Below are positions 6,694 through 14,186 of a DNA stretch of 15,883 bases, in pieces; position 1 is the first letter of the stretch, and each line of letters starts with the position of its first letter. Under the pieces are notes generated by a model. That model saw nothing but the letters and a program-made list of their open reading frames with translations. It was not told where the DNA came from and made no database searches. Position numbers and translations under genes: made by a program. Source of the stretch: an uncultured Porphyromonadaceae bacterium (GTDB lineage: Bacteria; Bacteroidota; Bacteroidia; Bacteroidales; Muribaculaceae); NCBI GenBank assembly GCA_905193485.1, contig CAJJOX010000028.1, positions 1 through 15,883 of the forward strand. Direction: 5' to 3'.

Positions 6694-8357
6694 TTATCTG
6701 CGGTTGTTTGCGGACGGAGCAGTTTATGGTATTCGGCGCTATTGTCGAGCACTTCGACGGCACGGTCGAACATTTTGTCGTGGCGCAATGACGCCGTGGC
6801 CATTCCGCGGTCGTAATAATAACGTTCGGCAATCTCCTGTTCGAGGTACCCGGCGATGGCTTCACGGTTTATGTCGAGGTCTTTGTCGAGGGAGTGCTTC
6901 ATGAGTCCGTCGAGCACCGTGATCTGCTCATCGACTTCGGGCGACATGTAGCCTTCCGATTCGGCCAGCTTGCGCAGGGCTTCGAGTGCCGTTTCGCACA
7001 CTTTGTCGTAGTTGAAGCGGGTCGGGTCGATGAAGCGTTTGAAGTCGGCGTAGAGGCTGTCGGTGACAACAATGTCATCGAGTGCCGGCGGGGCGGGATG
7101 GTTTGCGAAATATTTGTTGGCGAAGTCAAAGGCCCAGTTGTCGGCGACCACATTATAAGTGATGCGGTTTATCTCGGGGTATGACATCTCTATGTCGGGT
7201 GTGATTCCGCCACCGTCGCGCACTTGACGGCCGGCGGCGGTGGTGAACTCGTGTGTAAGGCTGTCGGCGATGCGTTTCACGCCGCCGTTTTCATCGCGGT
7301 CGGCATAGTTGATGGCCTGGATGAGGCGTCCGCTTGGGATATAGTATTTCGCAGTCGTGATTTTCATCAGGCCGTCGAACGGTAGGCTGAACGTGCTTTG
7401 CACAAGTCCTTTGCCGAATGTGCGGGTGCCGATCACCACGGCGCGGTCGAGATCCTGGAGTGCGCCGGCCGTGATTTCTGCTGCCGAAGCGGTTCCGCCG
7501 TCGGTGAGCACCACGAGCGGCAGGTCGGGAGCGATGGGGCGCGAGGAGGTCTTGTAGATTTTCTCATCGGTGATGCTTTTGCCGCGGGTGCGGAGCACTT
7601 CGGTGCCTTTGGGCAGGAAATAGCTGAGGATGCGGACGGCGCTTTCGAGAAAACCGCCGCCATTGCCGCGAAGGTCGAGTATGAGTCCTTTTATATGATG
7701 GTTGTTCGTCAGGTCGAGAAGCGCATCTTTCACCTCGTCGGCAGATTTCTCGGAATATTGCGAAAGCTGGATGTAGCCGAGATCGTCGGAAACCACGCCG
7801 TAATAAGGCACGGCTGGAATCTGTATTTTGTCGCGGGTCACGGTGATGGTGAGGATCGAATCGGTCACCCAGGGACGGTCGATGCCCACCGATACCGTTG
7901 ATCCGATAGCTCCCTTGAGTTTCTCGCTCACCTGTCCGGTGTCCTTGCCTTTCATGTCTAAGCCGTCGATACTGATGATCTTATCACCCTGCCGCAGGCC
8001 GGCGCGGTCGGCCGGGCTGCCCTGATGCGGCCCCGTGATGACTACATAGTCGCCTTGCTTCTGGATGTAGGAGCCGATGCCGGCATATTCGCCTGCGTTC
8101 TGGTCGCGGAAATCCTGCTGCTCGCGGGTGTCGAAATATTCAGTGTAGGGGTCGAGCTTGTAAAGCATGGCGTTTATGCCTGTCTTCACCACCGATTCCA
8201 TGTCGATGGAGTCGACATAGTTGGTCTGAAGCTGTTTGATGATCGACGAAAATATGCTTATGTTGGACACGATGTCCGATTTCTTGCTGCGTGTGGCGGC
8301 CTGTGTCGCGGAGAAAACCGTTGCAGCGATTGCAATCGTAAGGATTATTTTCTTCAT
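6690..8357 (-). CDS. S41 family carboxy-terminal processing peptidase, exported
   Basis: This 555-residue Ctp/Prc-type serine protease cleaves C-terminal ends of proteins outside the cytoplasm. The signal peptide is MKKIILTIAIAATVFSATQA. The ATG at 8357 was chosen because the upstream extension to 8432 adds a non-signal-like leader. The PDZ domain is at about 95-180 (GSPADRAGLRQGDKIISIDG). The protease domain has DLRGNGGGFLESA, the nucleophile Ser291 in GGTASAAE and the general base Lys316 in TFGKGLVQ. The Ser-Lys spacing of 25 equals that of E. coli Prc (S430/K455). A C-terminal helical region follows to 555. It begins the run S41-mfd, overlapping mfd by ATGA. A -7 box 73 bp upstream probably drives it. 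Confidence 0.95.
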   Translation of the reverse strand: MKKIILTIAIAATVFSATQAATRSKKSDIVSNISIFSSIIKQLQTNYVDSIDMESVVKTGINAMLYKLDPYTEYFDTREQQDFRDQNAGEYAGIGSYIQKQGDYVVITGPHQGSPADRAGLRQGDKIISIDGLDMKGKDTGQVSEKLKGAIGSTVSVGIDRPWVTDSILTITVTRDKIQIPAVPYYGVVSDDLGYIQLSQYSEKSADEVKDALLDLTNNHHIKGLILDLRGNGGGFLESAVRILSYFLPKGTEVLRTRGKSITDEKIYKTSSRPIAPDLPLVVLTDGGTASAAEITAGALQDLDRAVVIGTRTFGKGLVQSTFSLPFDGLMKITTAKYYIPSGRLIQAINYADRDENGGVKRIADSLTHEFTTAAGRQVRDGGGITPDIEMSYPEINRITYNVVADNWAFDFANKYFANHPAPPALDDIVVTDSLYADFKRFIDPTRFNYDKVCETALEALRKLAESEGYMSPEVDEQITVLDGLMKHSLDKDLDINREAIAGYLEQEIAERYYYDRGMATASLRHDKMFDRAVEVLDNSAEYHKLLRPQTTADK

Positions 8358-8429
8358 GTATGTGTGTTGGGAGGGGTGGTTGAAACTGTTTTCCGGCATT
8401 TGGTTATGTCGGTAATTGTTTTGAGTTGC

Positions 8430-8437
8430 CAAAGTTA
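8430..8437 (-). promoter_or_regulatory. -7 box of the S41 protease gene
   Basis: TAACTTTG on the minus strand fits the Bacteroidetes -7 consensus TAnnTTTG and predicts a 5' untranslated region of about 65 bases. I could not find a TTTG at the right distance upstream, so the promoter may be weak or activator-dependent. Confidence 0.5.
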
Positions 8438-8519
8438 CTCATTTATTACAACAATTCCGCACCAATTTATTTCATTTTGGGCCTAAAAAAGTGTTGTTGC
8501 GATTTTTTTAAGTCGAATG

Positions 8520-8551
8520 TTTGCATAATTGAACAAAAGGGTGTAATTTTG
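8520..8551 (+). promoter_or_regulatory. Promoter of tRNA-Asn
   Basis: TTTG (8520-8523), a 20-base spacer and TAATTTTG (8544-8551) match the full Bacteroidetes promoter consensus. Start of transcription is expected near 8557, leaving about 70 bases of leader before the tRNA. It points away from the S41 gene's promoter, with 82 bp between the two boxes. Confidence 0.7.
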
Positions 8552-8577
8552 CATCGCTAAATCTCCGGAGGGGGAGC

Positions 8578-8624
8578 ATTGCCGCAGTTGTGAAAGCATG
8601 CAGGTCGGCAGTGCGGTCGGCAAT
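8578..8624 (+). other. Inverted repeat in the tRNA-Asn leader
   Basis: ATTGCCG at 8578-8584 is exactly complementary to CGGCAAT at 8618-8624. In the precursor RNA it would form a 7-bp stem enclosing 33 bases and ending four bases before the mature tRNA. It may help 5' processing or simply be chance. Confidence 0.35.
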
Positions 8625-8628
8625 TTAC

Positions 8629-8702
8629 GCTTCAATAGCTCAGTCGGTTAGAGCATCTGACTGTTAATCAGAGGGTCGTTGGTTCGAGTCCATCTTGAAG
8701 CG
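8629..8702 (+). tRNA. tRNA-Asn (anticodon GTT)
   Basis: The 74 bases fold as a normal cloverleaf. The acceptor stem GCTTCAA/TTGAAGC is perfect over 7 bp. The D stem is GCTC/GAGC and the anticodon stem TCTGA/TCAGA with loop CTGTTAA, giving anticodon GTT at 8663-8665. The T loop is TTCGAGT and the discriminator base is G, as expected for asparagine. CCA is not encoded. The T stem GTTGG/CCATC has one U-U mismatch at its second pair (8679 and 8693). Confidence 0.96.
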
Positions 8703-8703
8703 C

Positions 8704-8734
8704 AAAAAGCCTTTCCTTTCGGAGAGGCTTTTTT
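8704..8734 (+). terminator. Rho-independent terminator after tRNA-Asn
   Basis: A 13-bp stem (8704-8716 with 8721-8733, one G-U pair) with a TTTC loop is followed by a T-run. It begins two bases after the tRNA discriminator base. The A-run on the left arm could also let it act in the opposite direction. Confidence 0.92.
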
Positions 8735-8792
8735 GTTGACGTTGCTCAATGCGGCTGACGTAAGCACGTGCTCTCATTTATTATATTCCCCG

Positions 8793-9935
8793 ATGAAACA
8801 TATCCGATCAATCGTCAGATCAATCATTTTTGCCGGTTGCGCGGTCGCTGTGGCGGCATGCGGCAATTCTTCAGCCCGGACGGCGCCTTCATCCGGCGAA
8901 ACGTTGACCGTGGTGTTTGCCGACAGCGTTAGGCATGTCCCTGACAGTGCGTTGACCCTATCGATGGCTTTTACAGGCGATATCATGATGGGCACCACTT
9001 TTCCCGACTCGATCCACGGAACGCATCTGCCTCCCGACTCCGGACGTCATCTTTTCGATGATGTGGCCGCGGTGCTTCGCCGTGCCGATCTCACCGTCGG
9101 CAATCTTGAGGGCACAATGCTCGACGGACCGGGCATGCGCCGCCGTATGCGTGATCCAAAGTCATATTATGTGTTCCGAATGCCGACATGTTTTGTCGAC
9201 AATCTTACGGATGCGGGCTTCGACTGCCTTGGTCTGGCCAATAATCACGTGAATGATTTCGGCGAGCCGGGCCGCAGATCCACCATTGCCACGCTCAAGG
9301 GCGCCGGCCTGGCGTATGTGGGACTTAAAGGACGTTGCGAAACAGCGGTCATCGAGCGCAAGGGGCTGAAGATCGGTCTGACACAATTTGGCCACGGAGG
9401 CGGCAATCTCGACGTGAACGATCTCGGCGAGCTGCGCCGTGTGGTCGATATGCTTCGTGATACGGCCGACATTGTGGTCGTGTCGTTTCATGGCGGGGCC
9501 GAAGGGAAGGATTGCACTCATGTGCCTCATCAGACCGAAACTTTTCTGGGAGAACGGCGTGGCGACGTCGAGCGTTTTGCACACGCCGCCATTGATGCCG
9601 GTGCCGATGTCGTGTTTGGCCACGGCCCGCATGTGCCACGCGCTGCCGAGTTATATAAGGACCGCATCATATTCTATTCGCTCGGAAATTTCTGCACGCC
9701 CTATCGCGTAAGCATAACCGGAGTGTCGGGCTATGCGCCGATTGCCGAAGTGACCGTCGGGTCAGACGGCAGATTTAAGGGTGGCCGCATTCATTCGTTT
9801 GTGCAGCGGCGCGGACAGGGACCGCGGGTCGATCAATCCAATGCCGCCGCCCGTCTTATCCGCCGCCTGTCAGCCGAGGATTTTCCAATGTCGCCGTTGC
9901 ATATCGGCGACGACGGCATCCTGACGGTCGATTGA
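8793..9935 (+). CDS. CapA family lipoprotein (poly-gamma-glutamate synthesis protein-like)
   Basis: This 380-residue protein has a type II signal peptide (MKHIRSIVRSIIFAGCAVAV, lipobox VAAC, Cys23) and a CapA/PgsA domain of the calcineurin-like metallophosphoesterase fold. Visible motifs are AFTGDIMMG, VGNLEGTM, GLANNHVNDFG, VVSFHGGAEG, VFGHGPHVP and YSLGNFC, which supply the expected Asp, Asn and His metal ligands. Family members occur with capsule or poly-gamma-glutamate synthesis, but the enzymatic role of many is unproven and no capsule gene is nearby. The frame opens inside the tRNA; the ATG at 8793 is chosen for the signal peptide. It follows the tRNA terminator with no clear promoter, so it may depend on read-through or an unrecognised promoter. 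Its stop is 10 bp from the convergent yifB stop. Confidence 0.92.
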   Translation: MKHIRSIVRSIIFAGCAVAVAACGNSSARTAPSSGETLTVVFADSVRHVPDSALTLSMAFTGDIMMGTTFPDSIHGTHLPPDSGRHLFDDVAAVLRRADLTVGNLEGTMLDGPGMRRRMRDPKSYYVFRMPTCFVDNLTDAGFDCLGLANNHVNDFGEPGRRSTIATLKGAGLAYVGLKGRCETAVIERKGLKIGLTQFGHGGGNLDVNDLGELRRVVDMLRDTADIVVVSFHGGAEGKDCTHVPHQTETFLGERRGDVERFAHAAIDAGADVVFGHGPHVPRAAELYKDRIIFYSLGNFCTPYRVSITGVSGYAPIAEVTVGSDGRFKGGRIHSFVQRRGQGPRVDQSNAAARLIRRLSAEDFPMSPLHIGDDGILTVD

Positions 9936-9945
9936 AATTCTGCGG

Positions 9946-11514
9946 CTATTTGTCGAACGGCAACGAGCCGGCGCCCGTGGCACCCCACGACGCGCGGTCG
10001 AGATTGCGATAGCTGACTGCCTCGCGTGTGTGTTCGGGACGTATGTCTGCCGAGCCGTCGAGGTCGGCGATCGTGCGTGCTACCTTGAGGATGCGGTCGT
10101 AGGCGCGTGCCGACATGTCGAAGCGCGTCATCGTTTCCCGCAAAATGGCCATCGATTTGTCATCAAGTCGGGCATGCGTGCCCAACAGCCGAGAATTCAT
10201 CTGGGCATTGCAATGCACCCCGGGTTCGTCGGCAAAGCGTTGCTGCTGGATGGCGCGGGCGCGGATCACGCGTTCGCGTATGGCGGCCGATGGCTCGCCG
10301 GCCGATGCCGAGGCTATGTCGTCGAAAGGCACGGGCAGGATTTCCACCTGCAGGTCGATGCGGTCGAGCAGCGGACCTGATATGCGGTTGAGATATTTGC
10401 GCACGGCTCCCGGCGGACACACGCATTGTTTTGTCGGATGATTGTAGTAGCCGCACGGACATGGATTCATGCTCGCCACAAGCATGAAACCGGCGGGATA
10501 GTCGACCGAATATTTTGCCCGCGACACACTGATCACTCTGTCTTCCAACGGTTGGCGCATCACTTCAAGCACTGTGCGCGAGAATTCGGGAAACTCGTCG
10601 AGAAACAGAATGCCGTTGTGGGCCAGCGAGATTTCCCCGGGCATGGGATTTGTGCCGCCGCCCACAAGCGCCACCGGCGATATGGTGTGGTGGGGAGAGC
10701 GGAACGGGCGTCGCGTCATCAGGCGCGCTCCGCGCGGCAGCTTGCCGGCCACCGAGTGTATTTTTGTGGTTTCGAGAGCTTCGGAAAGCGATAGTGGAGG
10801 GAGTATAGAAGGCAGACGCTTGGCCATCATCGACTTGCCGGCTCCGGGAGGTCCCACGAGCAGGATGTTGTGGCCACCGGCGCAAGCCACTTCGAATGCG
10901 CGCTTCACGTTTTCCTGACCTTTCACTTCGCTGAAATCAAAATCGAAGCGGCCGGCTTCGGCGGCAAATTCGGCACGGGTGTCAACGATGGTCTGCTTTA
11001 TCGCCTCTTTTCCGCTCAGGAACTCGATCACCTGCGATATGTTGTCTGCGCCATATACGGCCAGCCCGTTGACCACGGCCGCCTCGGTGGCGTTGGCTTT
11101 CGGCACGATCATGCCCTCGAATCCCTGACTGCGTGCCAGGATCGACATCGGCAGCACGCCGCGGATCGGCAGCAGCGATCCGTCAAGCGAAAGTTCACCC
11201 ATGATCATGTAGCGGCCGAGTGTGTCGGCCGGAATTTTACCGGCTGCCGCGAGAATGCCGATGGCTATGGGAAGGTCATAGGCCGCGCCCTCTTTTTTTA
11301 CGTCAGCAGGTGCCAGGTTGATGACGAAATGGCGCTTGGGGAATCCGATGCCCGATTGGCGCAAAGCCGCGACCACACGCTGGTAGCTTTCCTTGACGGC
11401 TGTGTCGGGAAGCCCGACAAGGTGAAAGGCAATGCCTGTCGAAGCATCGACTTCGATGGTCCCTTTGATGGCGTCGATGCCTTGCACGGCGGCACCGTAG
11501 ATTTTGACTAACAT
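9946..11514 (-). CDS. yifB: YifB/ComM family Mg-chelatase-like AAA+ ATPase
   Basis: This 522-residue protein is of the YifB/ComM family. ComM is a hexameric helicase that promotes branch migration during natural transformation in some bacteria; the role here is unknown. An N-terminal Lon-like (ChlI) domain (about 1-170) is followed by the AAA+ core with Walker A GPPGAGKS near residue 223, Walker B ILFLDEFPEF near 300, and the cysteine-rich family insert NPCPCGYYNHPTKQCVCPPG. A C-terminal Mg-chelatase domain ends with PEHTREAVSYRNLDR. The frame extends to 11592, but the ATG at 11514 gives the standard start MLVKIYGAAVQGIDA and avoids overlap with the upstream gene, 58 bp away. It probably shares the transcript of the DUF4369 lipoprotein gene. 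Confidence 0.97.
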   Translation of the reverse strand: MLVKIYGAAVQGIDAIKGTIEVDASTGIAFHLVGLPDTAVKESYQRVVAALRQSGIGFPKRHFVINLAPADVKKEGAAYDLPIAIGILAAAGKIPADTLGRYMIMGELSLDGSLLPIRGVLPMSILARSQGFEGMIVPKANATEAAVVNGLAVYGADNISQVIEFLSGKEAIKQTIVDTRAEFAAEAGRFDFDFSEVKGQENVKRAFEVACAGGHNILLVGPPGAGKSMMAKRLPSILPPLSLSEALETTKIHSVAGKLPRGARLMTRRPFRSPHHTISPVALVGGGTNPMPGEISLAHNGILFLDEFPEFSRTVLEVMRQPLEDRVISVSRAKYSVDYPAGFMLVASMNPCPCGYYNHPTKQCVCPPGAVRKYLNRISGPLLDRIDLQVEILPVPFDDIASASAGEPSAAIRERVIRARAIQQQRFADEPGVHCNAQMNSRLLGTHARLDDKSMAILRETMTRFDMSARAYDRILKVARTIADLDGSADIRPEHTREAVSYRNLDRASWGATGAGSLPFDK

Positions 11515-11572
11515 GGTATTGACGGTTTGTAAGGTGACTGGCTGGGTGTCGGGATGAATGCGCGTCGGCGGC

Positions 11573-12592
11573 CTATTCAAGGATCGATTCAACAGCCTTG
11601 CGGGCTTTGCTCACCGACGAACCGCGGTAGACGGTGTGGCCTGTGGAGTCGGTGGTGATGAAATAGGGGAGTCTGGGAATGGATAGTTTGCGCAGGGGAG
11701 TGGCGGAGGTTGAACCCTGTACCCATGTCTGTGCCCACATCGTGGTGTCGCGGCCGATGCTTGCCCGCCACGATGCCGAATCGGGAGAGGTGGATATCTC
11801 TACGGCTTTAAAACGTGATTTTGGGTAATTGCTTGTAAGGTAGCGCAGTTGTGTGGCTATGGAGTCGCGCGAGCCGCCTTCGGTGTCGATAATGCAAAAA
11901 AGTGTGGCGCTGTGGCGCAACGGGCTTATGGTGACCATGGAATCGCAGCGTTCGTAGAGCGTCAGGGCCGGCATCGGACGGTTGTTTATTGCTGACAGAC
12001 AAGAACTAACCACTATGTTGAACCCCTGGGCCACTTCCACCGGACGTGCTTCGGGGCTGAGTATTGAAAAGAGAGAGTCGGCTTTCGATTCGTTTCCTTC
12101 GCCGGTGAAGAATGATGAAAGTATGGCCAGAGCGTTGAGCTGGTTTTTATTTGCCGTCACATATTTTTCCACGGCACGGTTGACTGCGGTGGTGTTTCGG
12201 TTTTGAAGTATGGTCGCGTTTTCTTTGATCCAGCCGGAAATAGCCTCGGATTCGGCGTTGCCTTTTACGTCGGTGGCATACGGTTGCCGTATGTCGGCCT
12301 CGACGGTGAGTTTGTCGCCGTTACGCACTATCGCCGTAACCAGACGACGGTTGTCGGGGGCCACACTGATAAGGGCTAGGGTGGCCGAAGGCGACGATGC
12401 GCTGAAGGCAAAACGTCCGTCGTTGGCAGGCGTGGTGATGCTTTTGAGGCCGCCGTTGGCAAAGTATGTGAGCGTGACATTCTGTGAGCCGATGCCTTTG
12501 ATCTGTCCTTCGATCACGAAGTTCTCTGATTCGGAACAGCTCTGGAGCAAAAGCGCGAGTAAGACTGACAATAGCGTTATCGGATTTTTCAA
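11573..12592 (-). CDS. DUF4369-type lipoprotein with thioredoxin-like C-terminus lacking CxxC
   Basis: This 339-residue lipoprotein has a signal peptide ending in LLLQSC (Cys19). Residues about 27-110 are a beta-rich DUF4369-like domain (FVIEGQIKGIGSQNVTLTYF), which Bacteroidota often place before a TlpA/thioredoxin domain. A helical middle is followed by a C-terminal stretch (about 240-339) with the outline of a thioredoxin fold (ATLFCIIDTEG, then RLPYFITTDSTGHTVYRG, where Pro is placed like the cis-proline). I find no CxxC in it, so disulfide redox activity is unlikely and a structural or binding role is more plausible. It has its own promoter 32 bp upstream and is followed by yifB. The DUF4369 assignment is likely; the thioredoxin assignment is tentative. 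Confidence 0.85.
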   Translation of the reverse strand: MKNPITLLSVLLALLLQSCSESENFVIEGQIKGIGSQNVTLTYFANGGLKSITTPANDGRFAFSASSPSATLALISVAPDNRRLVTAIVRNGDKLTVEADIRQPYATDVKGNAESEAISGWIKENATILQNRNTTAVNRAVEKYVTANKNQLNALAILSSFFTGEGNESKADSLFSILSPEARPVEVAQGFNIVVSSCLSAINNRPMPALTLYERCDSMVTISPLRHSATLFCIIDTEGGSRDSIATQLRYLTSNYPKSRFKAVEISTSPDSASWRASIGRDTTMWAQTWVQGSTSATPLRKLSIPRLPYFITTDSTGHTVYRGSSVSKARKAVESILE

Positions 12593-12623
12593 TGCGATGG
12601 CAGTTTTTGGGTGTTGAATGTCG

Positions 12624-12655
12624 CAAAGTTAGTCAACAGTGGCCATTTAAGCAAG
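12624..12655 (-). promoter_or_regulatory. Promoter of the DUF4369 lipoprotein gene
   Basis: On the minus strand, CTTG (12652-12655, three of four bases of TTTG), a 20-base spacer and TAACTTTG (12624-12631) match the Bacteroidetes consensus. The expected leader is about 25 bases. It is divergent from the pldA promoter. Confidence 0.6.
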
Positions 12656-12718
12656 AAAAAGTAGCGTTTGGACTTCAAAAATCGCCACCGGCATTGCCGT
12701 AATTCAGACGCTTGTGCG

Positions 12719-12726
12719 TAACTTTG
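12719..12726 (+). promoter_or_regulatory. -7 box of pldA, four bases before the start codon
   Basis: TAACTTTG matches TAnnTTTG and ends four bases before the GTG start of pldA. The best -33 candidate is ATTG at 12693-12696 with a slightly long 22-base spacer. The placement predicts a leaderless or nearly leaderless transcript. Confidence 0.55.
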
Positions 12727-12730
12727 CGGT

Positions 12731-13576
12731 GTGAAACGTGTGCTTTTCCATCTGATGCTGTTGGCCGCTGCCTTATGTTGCGGTTTGCAGGCGCATGCCC
12801 AGATCGTGGCCGAAGGCGGGACGACATACAACACCGACAGCCTCCGCCGCGAATTCGACAGCCAGCCTTATTTCGGACTCTACAAAGACAATTATTTCAC
12901 TTTCGGCGTGCCTATAGGTCCAAAACCCACGCGCGAGAACTGCGATGTGAAATTTCAGGTGTCCATAGCCCAGCGGCTCACTAAAAGCACGCTCCCATGG
13001 AACACATATCTGTTTCTTTTCTACACCCAAAAGGTGTTTTGGAATGTGCTCGAAAACTCCATGCCGATGACCGACCTCAACTTCAATCCCGGCATCGGCC
13101 TCGTGAAGCCGCTTTTCGTCAAAAACCGTTTCATCGGCAAGCTGACGCTTCTGCTCGAGCATGAGAGCAACGGACGCGACGGTGTCCAGTCGCGGTCATG
13201 GAATAAGGTGAGCGTCGGCGCCAATATAATGATCGACCCCAACTTCATTGTCCATGGCAAATTCTGGATCCCTATTGTCGACGGCATGTACAACAAGGAC
13301 ATCCTCGACTATAGCGGCATCTATCAGGTGGGTACATCGTTTTTCACGGCCGACAGGCGCTTCGGCGCTTCGGTCACTCTGGTCAAGCGTCGCGGGTGGT
13401 CGCTCAACTACAACACGATCGTCGAGCTAAACTATCGTTTGTTCCGCCGCGACAACCAGTTCCTTTTCATGCAATACTACAACGGCTATGGCGAAGGTAT
13501 GCTCGACTACAACAAATATCACTCAATGCTCCGCGTGGGCATTGTGATAAAGCCGCGCATTTTCAGCGATTATTGA
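12731..13576 (+). CDS. pldA: Outer membrane phospholipase A (PldA/OMPLA)
   Basis: This 281-residue outer-membrane beta-barrel phospholipase hydrolyses misplaced phospholipids in the outer leaflet. The signal peptide is MKRVLFHLMLLAAALCCGLQ, ending AHAQ. The catalytic motif EHESNGRDGVQSRSWNKV supplies His144, Ser146 and Asn158. The spacings (+2 and +14) are the same as E. coli H142, S144 and N156. Alternating barrel strands continue to the aromatic C-terminus (RIFSDY), and the family-like YYNGYGEGMLDYN is near the end. The start is GTG at 12731, giving a positively charged signal peptide; the next ATG (12755) would lose those charges. It has a divergent neighbour upstream and convergent genes downstream, with 103 bp to the next stop. 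Confidence 0.94.
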   Translation: MKRVLFHLMLLAAALCCGLQAHAQIVAEGGTTYNTDSLRREFDSQPYFGLYKDNYFTFGVPIGPKPTRENCDVKFQVSIAQRLTKSTLPWNTYLFLFYTQKVFWNVLENSMPMTDLNFNPGIGLVKPLFVKNRFIGKLTLLLEHESNGRDGVQSRSWNKVSVGANIMIDPNFIVHGKFWIPIVDGMYNKDILDYSGIYQVGTSFFTADRRFGASVTLVKRRGWSLNYNTIVELNYRLFRRDNQFLFMQYYNGYGEGMLDYNKYHSMLRVGIVIKPRIFSDY

Positions 13577-13679
13577 GCGGTTCCTTCGACGACATTTTGT
13601 TTTGCCACAGATCGCGTGCCATTGTCCGGATCGCCGTTACGGCCACGATTGCGGGCTGCCGGCGCATGCCGGATGGCGG

Positions 13680-14174
13680 TCATGAGGAGAGCAGTTGCGT
13701 CACAATCATGAAGGGCAGCGACACGAGACCCAGTGTGACGGCGATTATGAGCCATAATTCGGCGCGGTTCGACGCTTTCTCCGCACCTTTGAAGTCACCC
13801 GAATTGTAGAGCGACGACACCCGCAGGGCGTAGACCAGCGCCACTATGGCCGGAATCATGCAGCAGCACAGGATGGCCGCGATGCTCCATCCCAGATATG
13901 TGGGCGGCATCGGCGGAATCTCATTTTCGATTCGCGGGGCGTAGTTTCCCGGGGTATCCGCCTGCGTCGAGGCGTTGGCGTAGCGATTCTGAGGAGCCGC
14001 CGGAGAGTGGCTCCACCCGAAGGCCTCGGCCAGCTCCGGTATGGAGCCGGCCGGAACCCACGTGGGGAGGCCGTCGCGCCAGACGAGTGTGTCCGAGGTG
14101 ACCGGTCGTTTCACCACTTCGTCCAATGGCAGCGGGCCGATTTTTTGATTGTCTATGGCTATCCAGTAATCCAT
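13680..14174 (-). CDS. GYF_2 (DUF4339) - CD225/dispanin membrane protein
   Basis: This 164-residue protein has two recognisable parts. Residues 1-55 form a GYF_2-like domain (MDYWIAIDNQKIGPLPLDEV, WRDGLPTWVPAG), a proposed protein-binding fold. After a Pro-rich linker, residues about 92-160 resemble the CD225/dispanin family (the IFITM fold): PPTYLGWSIAAILCCCMIPA, the loop YNSGDFKGAEKASN, and a second membrane helix LWLIIAVTLGLVSLPFMIV. Three adjacent cysteines sit in the first membrane helix. The combination occurs in Bacteroidota, but its function there is unknown to me. It starts 12 bp after deoC and is probably the last gene of the dtd-pyrophosphohydrolase-deoC run. It ends convergently with pldA. 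Confidence 0.88.
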   Translation of the reverse strand: MDYWIAIDNQKIGPLPLDEVVKRPVTSDTLVWRDGLPTWVPAGSIPELAEAFGWSHSPAAPQNRYANASTQADTPGNYAPRIENEIPPMPPTYLGWSIAAILCCCMIPAIVALVYALRVSSLYNSGDFKGAEKASNRAELWLIIAVTLGLVSLPFMIVTQLLSS

Positions 14175-14186
14175 ATGGATGAGCGT

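Noticed and set aside
8598..8651. 18-codon open frame in the tRNA leader
   Set aside because: It runs into the mature tRNA and has no convincing ribosome-binding context.
8680..8710. tRNA-Asn 3' end as an integration (att) site
   Set aside because: I see no integrase, no repeat of the tRNA 3' end and no cargo-like genes in the window.
8679..8792. Upstream extension of the CapA-family gene into tRNA-Asn
   Set aside because: It would start inside the tRNA and cross its terminator; the ATG at 8793 gives a proper lipoprotein signal.
10870..11511. Plus-strand open frame (213 codons) opposite yifB
   Set aside because: Antisense shadow of yifB with no family resemblance or promoter.
13659..13672. 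Hairpin CCGGC-GCAT-GCCGG between pldA and the GYF_2 gene as a terminator
   Set aside because: Only 5 bp of stem and no T-run on either strand.
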